The notes: generated from the sequence alone by a model not told the origin. A stretch of 64,000 nt of DNA from Variovorax sp. (GCA_017744935.1 JAGIAI010000012.1:1-64000), one strand, 5' to 3'. Shown: positions 17,485 through 26,397, counted from the first letter of the stretch. Numbers and translations: made by a program.

Positions 17485-18431
17485 GCTGCGCCCCTCGGAG
17501 AAATGCGCGCGGCGATGCCGATGATGCCCTTGGGCAGCAGCGCAACGAAGGCGATGATGGCGAGACCCAGCGTGAGCTGCCAGTGGTCCGCGAGCGGGCC
17601 AACGATGGCATGCGTCGAGAGCAGTTCCTTCAGCAGCGTGAAGGCCACCGCGCCGATCACCGCGCCGCGCAGGTGGCCGAGGCCACCAAGAATGATCATC
17701 AGCAGCACCTCGCCCGAGTTGTGCCACGCGAGCAGCTCGGGGTTGACCACACCGTCGCGCGAGGCCAGCAGGAAGCCTGCGAGCCCGGCCAGTGCGCCCG
17801 CGATCACGAATGCCGCGAGCTTGTAGCCATACACCGGGAAGCCCGCCGCACGCATGCGCTGTTCATTCACGCGGATGCCCGCGAGCGCAGCGCCGAAGCG
17901 CGAGCGGCGAATGAGCGCCAGCAGCGCATAGGTGAACACCAGCGAACCCAGCACGAAGTAGAACTGCACTCGGCTGCTCTCCAGGTCGAGCGCACCGAGG
18001 GTGGGGCGGATGTACATGTAGATGCCATCGCTGCCGCCGCCAAGCGCTGTGTCGTGGAACACGAAGAATGCCATCTGCGCAAACGCCAGCGTGACCATGA
18101 TGAAGTACACGCCGCGCGTGCGCAGGCTCAGTGCGCCGACGACGAGTGCATATGCGGCAGCACAGCCCATGGCGAGCGGCAGCAGCAGTGCGATCGAGCC
18201 GCCTTCCTTGCCCGAGCCCAGCACCGTCGCATACGCACCGATGCCGTAGAACGCGGCATGACCGAGGCTCACGAGGCCGGTCATGCCCACCAGCAGCTCG
18301 AGGCTCAGCGCGAAGATCGAAAGGATCATCACCTTCACCACGAGGTCGGAGAGATAGGGGCTCAGCGTCGGGCCGATCACGGCCAGCAGCAATGCGCAGG
18401 CCAGTGGAATGAAGAACGAAGCGCGCTGCAT
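17481..18431 (-). CDS. livM: ABC transporter permease LivM
   Basis: 316-residue permease with about eight to ten membrane helices and the conserved LivM segments LVGMTGLVSLGHAAFYGIGAYA (about 45-66) and GLGHLRGAVIGA near the C-terminus, the EAA-like loop that contacts the ATPases. Its ATG at 18431 lies 2 bp after the livH stop. It pairs with LivH as the membrane channel of the HAAT importer. Confidence 0.92.
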   Translation of the reverse strand: MQRASFFIPLACALLLAVIGPTLSPYLSDLVVKVMILSIFALSLELLVGMTGLVSLGHAAFYGIGAYATVLGSGKEGGSIALLLPLAMGCAAAYALVVGALSLRTRGVYFIMVTLAFAQMAFFVFHDTALGGGSDGIYMYIRPTLGALDLESSRVQFYFVLGSLVFTYALLALIRRSRFGAALAGIRVNEQRMRAAGFPVYGYKLAAFVIAGALAGLAGFLLASRDGVVNPELLAWHNSGEVLLMIILGGLGHLRGAVIGAVAFTLLKELLSTHAIVGPLADHWQLTLGLAIIAFVALLPKGIIGIAARISPRGAA

Positions 18432-18433
18432 GC

Positions 18434-19306
18434 TCAGAGCCTTTTCCCCATGAGTCCTTCGGGACGCCAGATGAGCACGATCGCCATCAGCACGTACACC
18501 CCCATGCCGCTCAACTCCGCGAAGAACACCTTGCCGAAGGTGTCGACGAAGCCGACGAGCAAGGAGGCAACCAGTGCGCCGGTGATCGAACCGATGCCGC
18601 CGATCACCACCACCACGAAACAGATGATCAGCACGCTCGCGCCCATGCCCGGATAGACCGAAGACATCGGCGCCGCGATCATCCCGGCCAGCGCAGCGAG
18701 CGCCACGCCAGCTGCGAACACGATGCGGTAGAGCCGGCGGATGTCGATGCCCAGCCCGCGCACCATGTCGCGATTGCTTGCACCGGCGCGGATCATCATC
18801 CCCAGCCGCGTGCGATTGACCACGTAGTACAGCGCCACCGCGAGCAACACGCAAGCCGCCGAAGCGAAGAGCCGATACCACGGATAGCTCATGAGATCGC
18901 CCAGCGCGAAGCTGCCATCGAGCCATGCAGGCACCTTCACGCCGTGCACGTCGTTGCCCACCAGGAGCGAGCGAAGCTCCTCGAAGACAAGGATCAGCCC
19001 GTACGTCATCAACACCTGCTGCAGGTGATCGCGCTGATAGAGATAGCTGAAGAACGCCCACTCCAGCACATAGCCGAAGATCGCCGCGAGCACCACGCCC
19101 GCGACCAGCATCACGATGAACTGGTCACCGAACAGCGGCGCCAGCGCGAACGCCATGTACGCGCCGATCATGTAGAAGCTGCCGTGCGCGAGATTGATCA
19201 CGCCCATGATCCCGAAGATCAGTGTCAGCCCCGACGCCACCAGGAACAGCAGCAAGCCGTACTGCACGGAGTTCAGGCACTGAACCAGAAAAGTACCGAT
19301 GTCCAC
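18434..19306 (-). CDS. livH: ABC transporter permease LivH
   Basis: 290-residue inner-membrane permease. It has the LivH hallmarks: GLTLIFGIMGVINLAHGSFYMIGAY at about 26-50 and the cytoplasmic loop VVVIGGIGSITGALVASLLVG near 236-256. About eight membrane helices are evident. It lies downstream of the binding-protein gene, from which it is separated by a 144-bp spacer holding an intergenic repeat. It pairs with LivM. Confidence 0.92.
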   Translation of the reverse strand: MDIGTFLVQCLNSVQYGLLLFLVASGLTLIFGIMGVINLAHGSFYMIGAYMAFALAPLFGDQFIVMLVAGVVLAAIFGYVLEWAFFSYLYQRDHLQQVLMTYGLILVFEELRSLLVGNDVHGVKVPAWLDGSFALGDLMSYPWYRLFASAACVLLAVALYYVVNRTRLGMMIRAGASNRDMVRGLGIDIRRLYRIVFAAGVALAALAGMIAAPMSSVYPGMGASVLIICFVVVVIGGIGSITGALVASLLVGFVDTFGKVFFAELSGMGVYVLMAIVLIWRPEGLMGKRL

Positions 19307-19361
19307 GGTGTACGGTTCTTATTGAAGGGATTGTTGTGAGTCCCATGCGAGGCAGGGGACA

Positions 19362-19450
19362 CCGCGGAACCGGCTTCGCCGGGCCGCTGGTGTCGCCCCC
19401 TGCAAGGGGGCTGGCGTAGCGACACGAAGTGCGCGCAGCCTGGGGGTGGG
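19362..19450 (-). repeat. Comamonadaceae-type intergenic hairpin repeat, copy 1
   Basis: On the minus strand this directly follows the stop codon of the binding-protein gene and precedes livH. It contains stems CCCCC/GGGGG (19396-19410) and CCGGC/GCCGG (19370-19382), plus the core GACACGAAGTGC (19421-19432) shared with a second copy near 21.6 kb. I recall such elements as common behind stop codons in Variovorax-like genomes, but cannot verify that here. Confidence 0.7.
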
Positions 19451-20617
19451 TCAGAGCTTGCAGCCGCGGGCCGGGTCAGCGAGGTTCTTCACCGCGATGT
19501 TCACCAGCTTGTTCTCGTTGCCCTCGACCTTGCGCAGGTAGATGTCCTGCACCGGGTTGTGCGCCTTGTTCATCGTGAACGTACCGCGCGGGCTGTCGAT
19601 CTTGGCCTTCTCGACCGCGGCCGCGAACTCGGCCTTCTTCGAGATGTCGCCCTTCACCGCCGTCAGGCCGATGTTGAGGATCTGCGCCGCGTCATAGCCT
19701 TGCACGGCATACACGTCAGGCTGCAGTTTGAAGCTCTTGGCATAGGCGGTGCGGAAGGCGGTGTCGCGCGGCGTGTTCAGGCCATCCGCGTAGTGCAGCG
19801 TGGTCTGCATGCCTTGCGCCGTGTCGCCTTGCGCCTCGAGCGTGCCGTCGGTCAGGAAGCCGGGGCCAACGAGCGGGATGGTCTTGTTGAGGCCAGCCGC
19901 CGCGTAGTCCTTGACGAACTTCACCGCGCCACCGCCCGCGAAGAAGGCGTACACCACGTCAGGCTTGGCCGCGGCGATCTCGGTCAGCAGCGCCTGGAAC
20001 TCCACGTTCGGGAAAGGCACCGTGAGCATCTTGTCGACCTTGCCGCCAGCCTTCTCGAAGCCTTCCTTGAAGCCTGCCACCGACTCGTCGCCGGCCGCGT
20101 ACTTCCAGGTGATCGTCATCGCCTTCTTCTTGCCCTGCTTGCCTGCAACCTCGCCCATTGCATACGCGGGCTGCCAGTTCGAGAACGAGCTGCGGAAGAT
20201 GTTCTGTGCGCACATCGGGCCGGTCACTGCGTCGGCGCCGGCATTGGGCACGATCAGCACGGTGCCGCTTTCCTTGGCGGCCTTGGCCATCGCCATCGCG
20301 ACGCCGGAGTGCACGGTGCCGATGATCACGTCGACGTTGTCGCGCTTGATCAGCTTGTTGACGTTGTCCGTGGCCTTGGCCGGATCGGATTCATCGTCGA
20401 CCTTCACGTACTCGATCTCGCGGCCGGCGATCTTGCCGCCCTTTTCCTCGACCTGCAGCTTGAAGCCGTTCTCGATCGCGACGCCGAGCGCTGCATACGT
20501 GCCGCTGAATGGAAGCATCAGGCCCACCTTCAGCTTGCCCGTCTGGGCGTGGCCCAACGTGGCGATGCAGGCCAGCGTCAGGGCCGTCAGCGTGGTGCGT
20601 GCGATGCGGGTGCTCAT
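19451..20617 (-). CDS. livK: Branched-chain amino acid-type ABC transporter substrate-binding protein
   Basis: 388-residue periplasmic binding protein. The signal peptide ends at about GHAQ (25). It has a type I periplasmic-binding fold beginning KLKVGLMLPFSGTYAALG, with IIGTVHSGVAMAMAKAAKESG in the first lobe. In box clusters this protein presumably captures benzoate or a related aromatic acid for LivHMGF. AAGGAG stands six bases before the ATG. The region upstream of its start holds overlapping TTTAC/GTAAA palindromes. Confidence 0.9.
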   Translation of the reverse strand: MSTRIARTTLTALTLACIATLGHAQTGKLKVGLMLPFSGTYAALGVAIENGFKLQVEEKGGKIAGREIEYVKVDDESDPAKATDNVNKLIKRDNVDVIIGTVHSGVAMAMAKAAKESGTVLIVPNAGADAVTGPMCAQNIFRSSFSNWQPAYAMGEVAGKQGKKKAMTITWKYAAGDESVAGFKEGFEKAGGKVDKMLTVPFPNVEFQALLTEIAAAKPDVVYAFFAGGGAVKFVKDYAAAGLNKTIPLVGPGFLTDGTLEAQGDTAQGMQTTLHYADGLNTPRDTAFRTAYAKSFKLQPDVYAVQGYDAAQILNIGLTAVKGDISKKAEFAAAVEKAKIDSPRGTFTMNKAHNPVQDIYLRKVEGNENKLVNIAVKNLADPARGCKL

Positions 20618-20703
20618 GGAAAACTCCTTCGTTGATAAAAGTTGGCGACCGGAGGGCCGTTCGAAATCCAGGGACACCCGCAGCTTACTGAAGGCGTCAA
20701 TAC

Positions 20704-20724
20704 TTTACTGGTAAATTATTTACC
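20704..20724. promoter_or_regulatory. Overlapping palindromes upstream of the transporter genes
   Basis: TTTAC-TG-GTAAA (20704-20715) overlaps GGTAAAT-T-ATTTACC (20710-20724, perfect 7-bp arms). They lie about 90 bp before the binding-protein start and overlap the end of the hydrolase gene. This is a plausible operator for a separate promoter of livK-H-M-G-F; a TTGACG (minus strand) follows closely. The regulator is unknown. Confidence 0.5.
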
Positions 20725-21546
20725 TCTCAAATGAGAGTTTTCCCTGAGATTGTCCGAGTGGTTCCTCACGAATGAAACGGTCGCAACTATCGCCGTTTCG
20801 GGCTGATCGCGATGCGGGGAATGCCCGCAGTCAGGAATCTCCAGCAACTGCGTTTGCGGCACGTGCAAGGCGATGTCGCGGATCTGGCGCAAGGTCCCGT
20901 ATTCGTCGTCGATGCCTTGCATAGCAAGAACCGGGCAACGGATCGTGCCGAGCTCGCCTTCGATGTTCCATTGCTTGAAGGGCGGGTAAAGCCAGATGCG
21001 GTTCCAGCCCCAGAAGGCGGAGTCCACATCGTCGTGATAGCGGCCGAGCTTCTTCGGCATGTCGGTCTCGAGATAGGCCTTGCGCGCCAGCTCGATGTTC
21101 GCGACCGTCACGTCCTCCACGAAGATGTGCGGGGCGAGCACCACCAGGCCCGCGACGCGATCCGGAAAACGAGCCGCATAGAGCAGCGAGATCGAGCCAC
21201 CGTCGCTGTGGCCGAAGAGCCAGGGCTTCTCGTCGATGCCGAGCGCTTCGAAGAAGGCGGGCAGCACTTCATGCGCCTGGCGGTGCATGAAGTCGACGTC
21301 CCATACTTCATCAGGATCGCGTGGCGTCGAGCGTCCATATGCGGGCCGCGAGAACACGAGCCCGCGAAAGCCGCCGGCCTCGCAGAGCTTCTCGGGGAAG
21401 TCCTTCCACATCGCGATCGAGCCGAGGCCTTCGTGCAGGAAGACGACGAGCGGTGCATCGCTCCGTTCCGGTGCGATGTGCACGTATTCGACGCGCACAT
21501 CCCGGCCCCGCCATTGGATGGCGGCGAATTGGGAATCGGCGCTCAT
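20716..21546 (-). CDS. Alpha/beta hydrolase of the box cluster
   Basis: 276-residue alpha/beta-fold hydrolase. The oxyanion-region VVFLHEGLGSIAMWKDFP lies near 33-50, the nucleophile elbow FGHSDGGS near 112-119, and the catalytic His is in DCGHSPHRDQP near the C-terminus. Location between benzoate-CoA ligase and the transporter genes suggests a role in benzoate metabolism, for example hydrolysing an ester or rescuing CoA from stalled thioesters; neither is shown. The start at 21546 is chosen because upstream in-frame codons fall in a repeat element. Confidence 0.85.
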   Translation of the reverse strand: MSADSQFAAIQWRGRDVRVEYVHIAPERSDAPLVVFLHEGLGSIAMWKDFPEKLCEAGGFRGLVFSRPAYGRSTPRDPDEVWDVDFMHRQAHEVLPAFFEALGIDEKPWLFGHSDGGSISLLYAARFPDRVAGLVVLAPHIFVEDVTVANIELARKAYLETDMPKKLGRYHDDVDSAFWGWNRIWLYPPFKQWNIEGELGTIRCPVLAMQGIDDEYGTLRQIRDIALHVPQTQLLEIPDCGHSPHRDQPETAIVATVSFVRNHSDNLRENSHLRGK

Positions 21547-21550
21547 GGTT

Positions 21551-21625
21551 TCGCCGCCGGGCCGCCCCAAGGCGAAACGCGCCCCCTTGGGGGGCAGAGA
21601 AGACACGAAGTGCTGAGCGTGGGGG
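21551..21625 (-). repeat. Comamonadaceae-type intergenic hairpin repeat, copy 2
   Basis: It fills the gap between the stop of the benzoate-CoA ligase gene and the hydrolase start, in the same orientation as copy 1. It has stem CCCCC-TT-GGGGG (21582-21593) and the shared core GACACGAAGTGC (21602-21613). Like copy 1 it abuts a stop codon inside an operon, so it could shape mRNA stability or relative expression. Confidence 0.7.
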
Positions 21626-23173
21626 TCATACCTTTTCCCGCTCGCGCAGGCGGAAGCGCTGGATCTTGCCGGTCGCGGTCTTCGGCAATTCGTCGACGAA
21701 CTCGATGAAGCGCGGATATTTGTAGGGCGCCAGGCGCTCCTTGACGAAGGCCTTCAGCTCGTCCTCGCTCACGCTCCGACCTTCCTTGCGCACCACGAAG
21801 GCCTTGGTCTTCGTGAGGCCATCGGCGTCCTGCTTGCCGATCACCGCGGCTTCGAGCACCGACGGATGCTGCATCAGCGTCGCCTCGACCTCGAAGGGCG
21901 AGACGTAGATGCCGCTGACCTTCAGCATGTCGTCGCTGCGGCCCGCATAGGTGTAGTAGCCGTCGGCATCGCGCGAGTACTTGTCACCGCTCTTGGTCCA
22001 GCCTTCGCGGAAGGTGTCGGCGGTCTTCTCCGGGTTGCCCCAGTACATGATGGCGGCGCTCGGCCCCTTGATATAGAGGTCGCCGACTTCGCCCACGGCA
22101 ACAGGTTTGCCGTCCTCGCCGCGCAGCTCGATCTCGTAGCCTTCCACTGGACGCCCCGTGGTGCCGTAGCGGATGTCGCCGGGCCGGTTGGAGATGAAGA
22201 TGTGCAGCATCTCGGTCGAGCCGATGCCGTCCACGATCTCGCAGCCGAAATGCTGCTTGAAGCGCTGCGCGATCTCGCCCGGCAGCGCCTCGCCGGCCGA
22301 GGAGCACATGCGCAACGCCACCGCCTCACGCGCCGGCAGATGGGGCGATGCGAGCATGCCCGCGAAGCCGGTCGGCGCACCGAAGAACACCGTGGGCTTG
22401 TGCGCGCCGGTCCAGCGCTTGAAGGTCGCATCGGGTGTGGGGCGCTCGGCCATCAGCAGCACCGTCGCGCCCACCGAGAGCGGGAAGGTCAGCGCATTGC
22501 CGAGCCCGTACGCGAAGTACATCTTGGCGGCGGAGAAGCACACGTCGTTCTCCGTGAGGCCCAGCACCGGCTTGCCGTACAGCTCTGCGGTCCACCACGG
22601 ATTCGCATGCGTATGCACCGTGCCCTTGGGCTTGCCAGTGGAGCCGGACGAGTAGAGCCAGAAGGCGTGATCCTCCGGCGAAGTGCCAGCGGGCGACGCG
22701 AGGGGCTGCTGCGCCGCGATTGCCGAATCGAGATTGCGTGCGTTCTCTGGCAGCGCGGCGGTGGGTTGCGAGACGAACAGCTTGCGAACCTGGTTCGTGC
22801 CTTTCGCCATCGCTGCCTGCAGCGCCGGCAGCAATGCGCCGGACACCATCGCCGCAGTCGCGCCGCTGTGTTCGAGCATGTAGGCGTAGTCGTCCGGCGT
22901 GAGCAGCGTGTTCACCGCGACCGGCACCACACCCGCATAGAGGCCGCCGAGAAAGCACACCGGCCAATCACTGCTGTCGAGCATCAGCAGCAGCACGCGG
23001 TCCCCGCGCTGCACGCCGTCGGAAAGCAGTGCGGCGGCGAGGCGACGCGCGCGGTCTTCGAGCTGGCCGTAGCCGAGCGCACCGCGGTCGTCGACATAGG
23101 CCGTCTTCTGCGCCCGCCCGCGATTGAGTGCGAACAGGTGCTCGGCGAAATTGAAGGTGTCAGGCAGGCTCAT
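21626..23173 (-). CDS. bclA: Benzoate-CoA ligase
   Basis: 515-residue AMP-forming ligase that converts benzoate, ATP and CoA to benzoyl-CoA, the entry step of the box pathway. The P-loop WLYSSGSTGKPKG lies at about 172-184. The aryl-binding region includes KMYFAYGLGNALTFPL and FFGAPTGFAGML, and the adenylate motif is DGIGSTEMLHIF, all typical of benzoate-CoA ligases. The C-terminal PKTATGKIQR carries the catalytic lysine. It is preceded by boxD after 41 bp. Confidence 0.93.
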   Translation of the reverse strand: MSLPDTFNFAEHLFALNRGRAQKTAYVDDRGALGYGQLEDRARRLAAALLSDGVQRGDRVLLLMLDSSDWPVCFLGGLYAGVVPVAVNTLLTPDDYAYMLEHSGATAAMVSGALLPALQAAMAKGTNQVRKLFVSQPTAALPENARNLDSAIAAQQPLASPAGTSPEDHAFWLYSSGSTGKPKGTVHTHANPWWTAELYGKPVLGLTENDVCFSAAKMYFAYGLGNALTFPLSVGATVLLMAERPTPDATFKRWTGAHKPTVFFGAPTGFAGMLASPHLPAREAVALRMCSSAGEALPGEIAQRFKQHFGCEIVDGIGSTEMLHIFISNRPGDIRYGTTGRPVEGYEIELRGEDGKPVAVGEVGDLYIKGPSAAIMYWGNPEKTADTFREGWTKSGDKYSRDADGYYTYAGRSDDMLKVSGIYVSPFEVEATLMQHPSVLEAAVIGKQDADGLTKTKAFVVRKEGRSVSEDELKAFVKERLAPYKYPRFIEFVDELPKTATGKIQRFRLREREKV

Positions 23174-23214
23174 CGTGTGTCTCCTTGGATTCGTTCGGCC
23201 GCGTGGGCGCGGCG

Positions 23215-24774
23215 CTATGTCTGTGGCAGGCCGAGCTGCGCGAGCACCGCAGGGCTGGCCTGCACCGCGCTTCTGCGGTGATAGAACTCCAGCGCGCGCA
23301 GGCCGCCGAGTTCCGCACCGCCGCCCGCGCGGCCGGGGCCACCGTGCAGCGACATCGGCATGACGTTGCCGTGGCCGGTGTGTGCCTGCGCGACATCGGG
23401 CGTAATGACATGCACGCGCCCGTGGCTCGCCGCGACCTGCACGGCAGCCTGACCGAGCGCTGCTTCGTCCGCACCATAGAGCGACGTGACGAGCGAGCCC
23501 TGGCCGCGATGCGCCAGCGCAATGGCGTGGTCGAGATTGCGATAGGGCAGCAGCGTCGCGACCGGGCCGAACACCTCGATGTCATGCACGCGCTGTGCGC
23601 CATCCGCATCGCTCGCGCCGAGCAGCACGGGGCCAATGCATGCAGCCAGGGCCGGATCGGCATCGAGCAGCGCTTTCGCGTTGCCGTCATGCAGCACGCT
23701 GGCCTGCGTCTTGAGCGCATCGAGCCCTTCGCGAACCGCGTTCAGTTGCGCGCGGCTCACCAGCGAGCCCATGCGGACCGTCTCGTTGCGCGGGTTGCCG
23801 ACCGTGATGCCCGCGAGCTTCGCGCCGATCGCTTCCGCGACTGCGTCATACAAAGTCGCAGGCACGAGGATGCGACGGATCGCGGTGCACTTCTGGCCGG
23901 ACTTGACCGTCATCTCGCGCACGACCTCGCGCACGAGAAGATTGAAAGCATCCGAGCCGGGCGCCGCATCCGGCAGCAGCAGCGCGGAATTCAGGCTGTC
24001 CGCTTCGATGTTCACGCGCACTGAGCGCTGTGCGACGGCGGAGTGCGAGCGGATCACCGCGCCGGTGTCGGCCGAGCCGGTAAACGACACCACATCGAAG
24101 CTTTCGAGCTGGTCCATCAGCCCGGTCGAGCTGCCGCAGATCACCGACAACGCGCCCGCTGGCAGCACGCCAGCCTCGACCACGTCGCGCACCATGCGCT
24201 GCGTGAGCCATGCGGTGGCGGTTGCGGGTTTCACGATCACCGGCACGCCGGAGAGCAGGGCAGGTGCGGCCTTCTCCCACAGTCCCCACGACGGGAAGTT
24301 GAAGGCATTGATGAATAGCGCCACCCCGCGCGTTGGCACTTGAAGGTGCTGCGACTGGAACACCGGCTCCTTGCCCAGCTTCACCGCGTCGCCATCGCGC
24401 AGCGCGCGCACGTCGCCGAGCGCATCGCCCCATTTCGCGTACTGGCCGATGGTGAAGATCGCGCCGTCGATGTCGACCGCCGAATCGTTCTTGACCGTGC
24501 CGGAGTTCGCCGTGGCGATCTCGTAGTAGCTGTCGCGGTTGGCCTGCAGCACCTTCACGATGGCGGCGAGCAGGCCCGCTCGCTGGCGGTAGGTCAGCGA
24601 GCGCAGCGCCGCGCCGCCGGTTTCACGTGCGAAGCGGAAGGCTTCGGGCAGGTCCAGCCCGGTCGCGTCGACGCGAACCAGTTCGGTGCCGAGCACCGGA
24701 TCGAACAGCGGCGTTCCGGCGCCGGTGCCGGCCTGCCAGCGTCCGGCGACGTAGTTGGAAAGAAGCTCGGTCAT
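23215..24774 (-). CDS. boxD: 3,4-dehydroadipyl-CoA semialdehyde dehydrogenase BoxD
   Basis: 519-residue aldehyde dehydrogenase. In the box pathway it oxidises the ring-opening product 3,4-dehydroadipyl-CoA semialdehyde with NADP+. Visible motifs are NFPSWGLWEKAAPALLSG, the nucleotide-binding SFTGSADTGAVIRSH near 228-242, and the catalytic Cys in SGQKCTAIRR near 295. The C-terminal MSLHGGPGRAGGGAELGG matches BoxD and the PaaZ dehydrogenase domain; no hotdog hydratase domain follows, so it is not full-length PaaZ. The start lies 11 bp after the DUF4863 gene. Confidence 0.93.
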   Translation of the reverse strand: MTELLSNYVAGRWQAGTGAGTPLFDPVLGTELVRVDATGLDLPEAFRFARETGGAALRSLTYRQRAGLLAAIVKVLQANRDSYYEIATANSGTVKNDSAVDIDGAIFTIGQYAKWGDALGDVRALRDGDAVKLGKEPVFQSQHLQVPTRGVALFINAFNFPSWGLWEKAAPALLSGVPVIVKPATATAWLTQRMVRDVVEAGVLPAGALSVICGSSTGLMDQLESFDVVSFTGSADTGAVIRSHSAVAQRSVRVNIEADSLNSALLLPDAAPGSDAFNLLVREVVREMTVKSGQKCTAIRRILVPATLYDAVAEAIGAKLAGITVGNPRNETVRMGSLVSRAQLNAVREGLDALKTQASVLHDGNAKALLDADPALAACIGPVLLGASDADGAQRVHDIEVFGPVATLLPYRNLDHAIALAHRGQGSLVTSLYGADEAALGQAAVQVAASHGRVHVITPDVAQAHTGHGNVMPMSLHGGPGRAGGGAELGGLRALEFYHRRSAVQASPAVLAQLGLPQT

Positions 24775-24785
24775 CTGCTTATCTA

Positions 24786-25250
24786 TTACTTGGTGAACTG
24801 GATTTGCCCTTCGGGCAGGAGGTAGAGCACCAGCGCGCGACCCTGGGCAACGGTCGGAAAATGCGCGCTCCCCGCCGGATAGACGCACCATCCGGCCGGG
24901 CGCCCGTCGAAGGTCGCTTCGCCTTCGAGCGGCATGATCAAATCGATCTCGCCGCCCGGATGCGTGTGATGCGGCCCGGCGATATCGCGCATGTCGACCA
25001 CGTCGACCGAGAAGCGGCTCAGCGCGTCTTCGGCCTTGAAGACCCGTCCGTAGCGGATCCCGCCGCCTTCGCGATCGCACAGCCAGCCTTCGGCCACGCC
25101 GCCGATGCAGGCTTGCCTCAGCGCTTCATAAGTGGGGCTGCCGGCGCCGTGGTGGGTGTTGAGCCAGCGGTCGAGGTCGGCATCGAGCGGCCGGCCGGCG
25201 ATCTGGGTCGCCACATCGGCGACGAGTTGATGAAAGGCTTGCTTGGACAT
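24786..25250 (-). CDS. DUF4863 family cupin-like protein
   Basis: 154-residue soluble protein with a cupin-type motif HHTHPGGEIDLIMPLEG (about 103-119) and a downstream AHFP that could complete a metal site. It matches DUF4863, the family that includes 4-hydroxylaminobenzoate lyase, and is regularly found with box genes. It is the first gene of the minus-strand run. Its role in the pathway is not established. The start is set at MSKQAFHQ, after an in-frame longer option with no support. Confidence 0.8.
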   Translation of the reverse strand: MSKQAFHQLVADVATQIAGRPLDADLDRWLNTHHGAGSPTYEALRQACIGGVAEGWLCDREGGGIRYGRVFKAEDALSRFSVDVVDMRDIAGPHHTHPGGEIDLIMPLEGEATFDGRPAGWCVYPAGSAHFPTVAQGRALVLYLLPEGQIQFTK

Positions 25251-25300
25251 GGGCGCCTCGTGGTTCGTGGGGGACAAACTGGCTTGCGGCAATTGCTGGC

Positions 25301-25309
25301 GTGCAGTAT
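25301..25309 (-). promoter_or_regulatory. BoxR-like operator site in early transcribed region of the boxD operon
   Basis: The minus strand reads ATACTGCAC, two mismatches from the ATAGTGCAT seen at 25359-25367. It falls about 10-18 bases downstream of the start predicted from the 25325-25353 promoter. TGCA is the core recognised by BoxR/BzdR regulators. Confidence 0.4.
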
Positions 25310-25324
25310 CTTGCCTGTGTGCGA

Positions 25325-25353
25325 ACCATAAGCACCCACCAATCGGGTGTCAA
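25325..25353 (-). promoter_or_regulatory. Strong sigma70-type promoter of the DUF4863-boxD-bclA operon
   Basis: The minus strand shows a perfect -35 TTGACA (25348-25353), a 17-bp spacer and a -10 TATGGT (25325-25330), about 75 bp before the DUF4863 start. A TGCA-containing site abuts the -35 on its upstream side. Confidence 0.7.
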
Positions 25354-25358
25354 GCAAT

Positions 25359-25367
25359 ATAGTGCAT
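25359..25367 (+). promoter_or_regulatory. BoxR-like operator site in the divergent boxR/boxD-operon region
   Basis: ATAGTGCAT occurs here and, inverted, at 26448-26456 before boxC: the same 9-mer at both box promoters. It sits immediately upstream of the -35 element of the minus-strand promoter. Assignment to BoxR is inference from position and the TGCA core. Confidence 0.55.
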
Positions 25368-25419
25368 GAATGGGTGATAACCCTGAGATCGACCCATTGG
25401 AAGACAGTGAAAGAACTTC

Positions 25420-26352
25420 ATGAATGAGCGAGCCGACGACGCGGTCCTGACCGCCGACACCGATGCCTCCCAGCCGGCCGAAGAGGCCAAGAACCCGCTG
25501 CTGGTGGCGCTGGGCGACCGCGTTCGCAACCTGCGCGCGCGAAGAGGGCTCACCCGCAAGGCGGTCGCGCAGGCGGCCAACGTGTCGGAGCGCCATCTCG
25601 CCAATCTCGAATACGGCATCGGCAACGCATCGATCCTGGTGCTGCAGCAGGTGTCCGGCGCACTCCAGTGCTCACTGGCCGAGCTGGTGGGCGACGTGAC
25701 CACCAGTTCGCCCGAATGGCTGCTGATCCGCGAACTGCTGGAGCACCGGAGCGAAGCCGACCTGCGTCGCGCCCGCATCGCGCTCGGCGAGTTGCTCGGA
25801 ACCGCGGCGGGCGACCCGGCGCGGCGCCGTCGCATCGCATTGGTGGGGCTGCGCGGGGCGGGCAAGTCCACGCTCGGCCAGATGCTGGCGGACGACCTTG
25901 ATGTGCCGTTCATCGAGCTGAGCCGTGAGATCGAGAAGTTCGCCGGCTGCAGTGTGCGCGAGATCCACGATCTCTACGGCACCAACGCCTACCGCCGCTA
26001 CGAGCGCCGGGCGCTCGAGGAGACCATCCAGATCTATAGCGAGGTGGTGATCGCCACGCCGGGCGGCATCGTGTCCGACCCCGCCACCTTCAACCAGCTG
26101 CTCGCGCACTGCACCACCGTCTGGCTGCAGGCCGCGCCCGAGGAACACATGGGCCGCGTCGCCGCACAGGGCGACACCCGGCCCATGGCCGCCAGCAAGG
26201 AGGCGATGGACGACCTGCGCCGCATCCTTGCCGGCCGTGCCGCCTTCTATTCGAAGGCCGACCTGAGCGTCGACACCAGCGGGCACGGCCTGGCGGAGAG
26301 CTTCCAGCTCCTGCGCAATGCCGTGCGCGAAACCATGCTCCACGAAGGCTGA
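25420..26352 (+). CDS. boxR: BoxR-type regulator, helix-turn-helix plus shikimate kinase-like domain
   Basis: 310-residue transcription factor of the BoxR/BzdR type. An XRE-type helix-turn-helix at about 28-92 (LRARRGLTRKAVAQAANVSERHLANLE) is fused to a shikimate-kinase-like domain from about 137 with P-loop GLRGAGKST (143-151). In characterised relatives this domain senses benzoyl-CoA and relieves repression. It lies between the two arms of the box cluster and would control both through TGCA-containing operators at 25.3 and 26.4 kb. Confidence 0.92.
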   Translation: MNERADDAVLTADTDASQPAEEAKNPLLVALGDRVRNLRARRGLTRKAVAQAANVSERHLANLEYGIGNASILVLQQVSGALQCSLAELVGDVTTSSPEWLLIRELLEHRSEADLRRARIALGELLGTAAGDPARRRRIALVGLRGAGKSTLGQMLADDLDVPFIELSREIEKFAGCSVREIHDLYGTNAYRRYERRALEETIQIYSEVVIATPGGIVSDPATFNQLLAHCTTVWLQAAPEEHMGRVAAQGDTRPMAASKEAMDDLRRILAGRAAFYSKADLSVDTSGHGLAESFQLLRNAVRETMLHEG

Positions 26353-26397
26353 ACCGCCTCCGACCCATCCACTGCCTGTAAAAAATTCATTCCAGGG

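Noticed and set aside
23215-24774. PaaZ bifunctional ring-opening enzyme
   Set aside because: Only the aldehyde dehydrogenase part is present (519 aa, no hydratase domain), and context is the box pathway, so BoxD is the better call.
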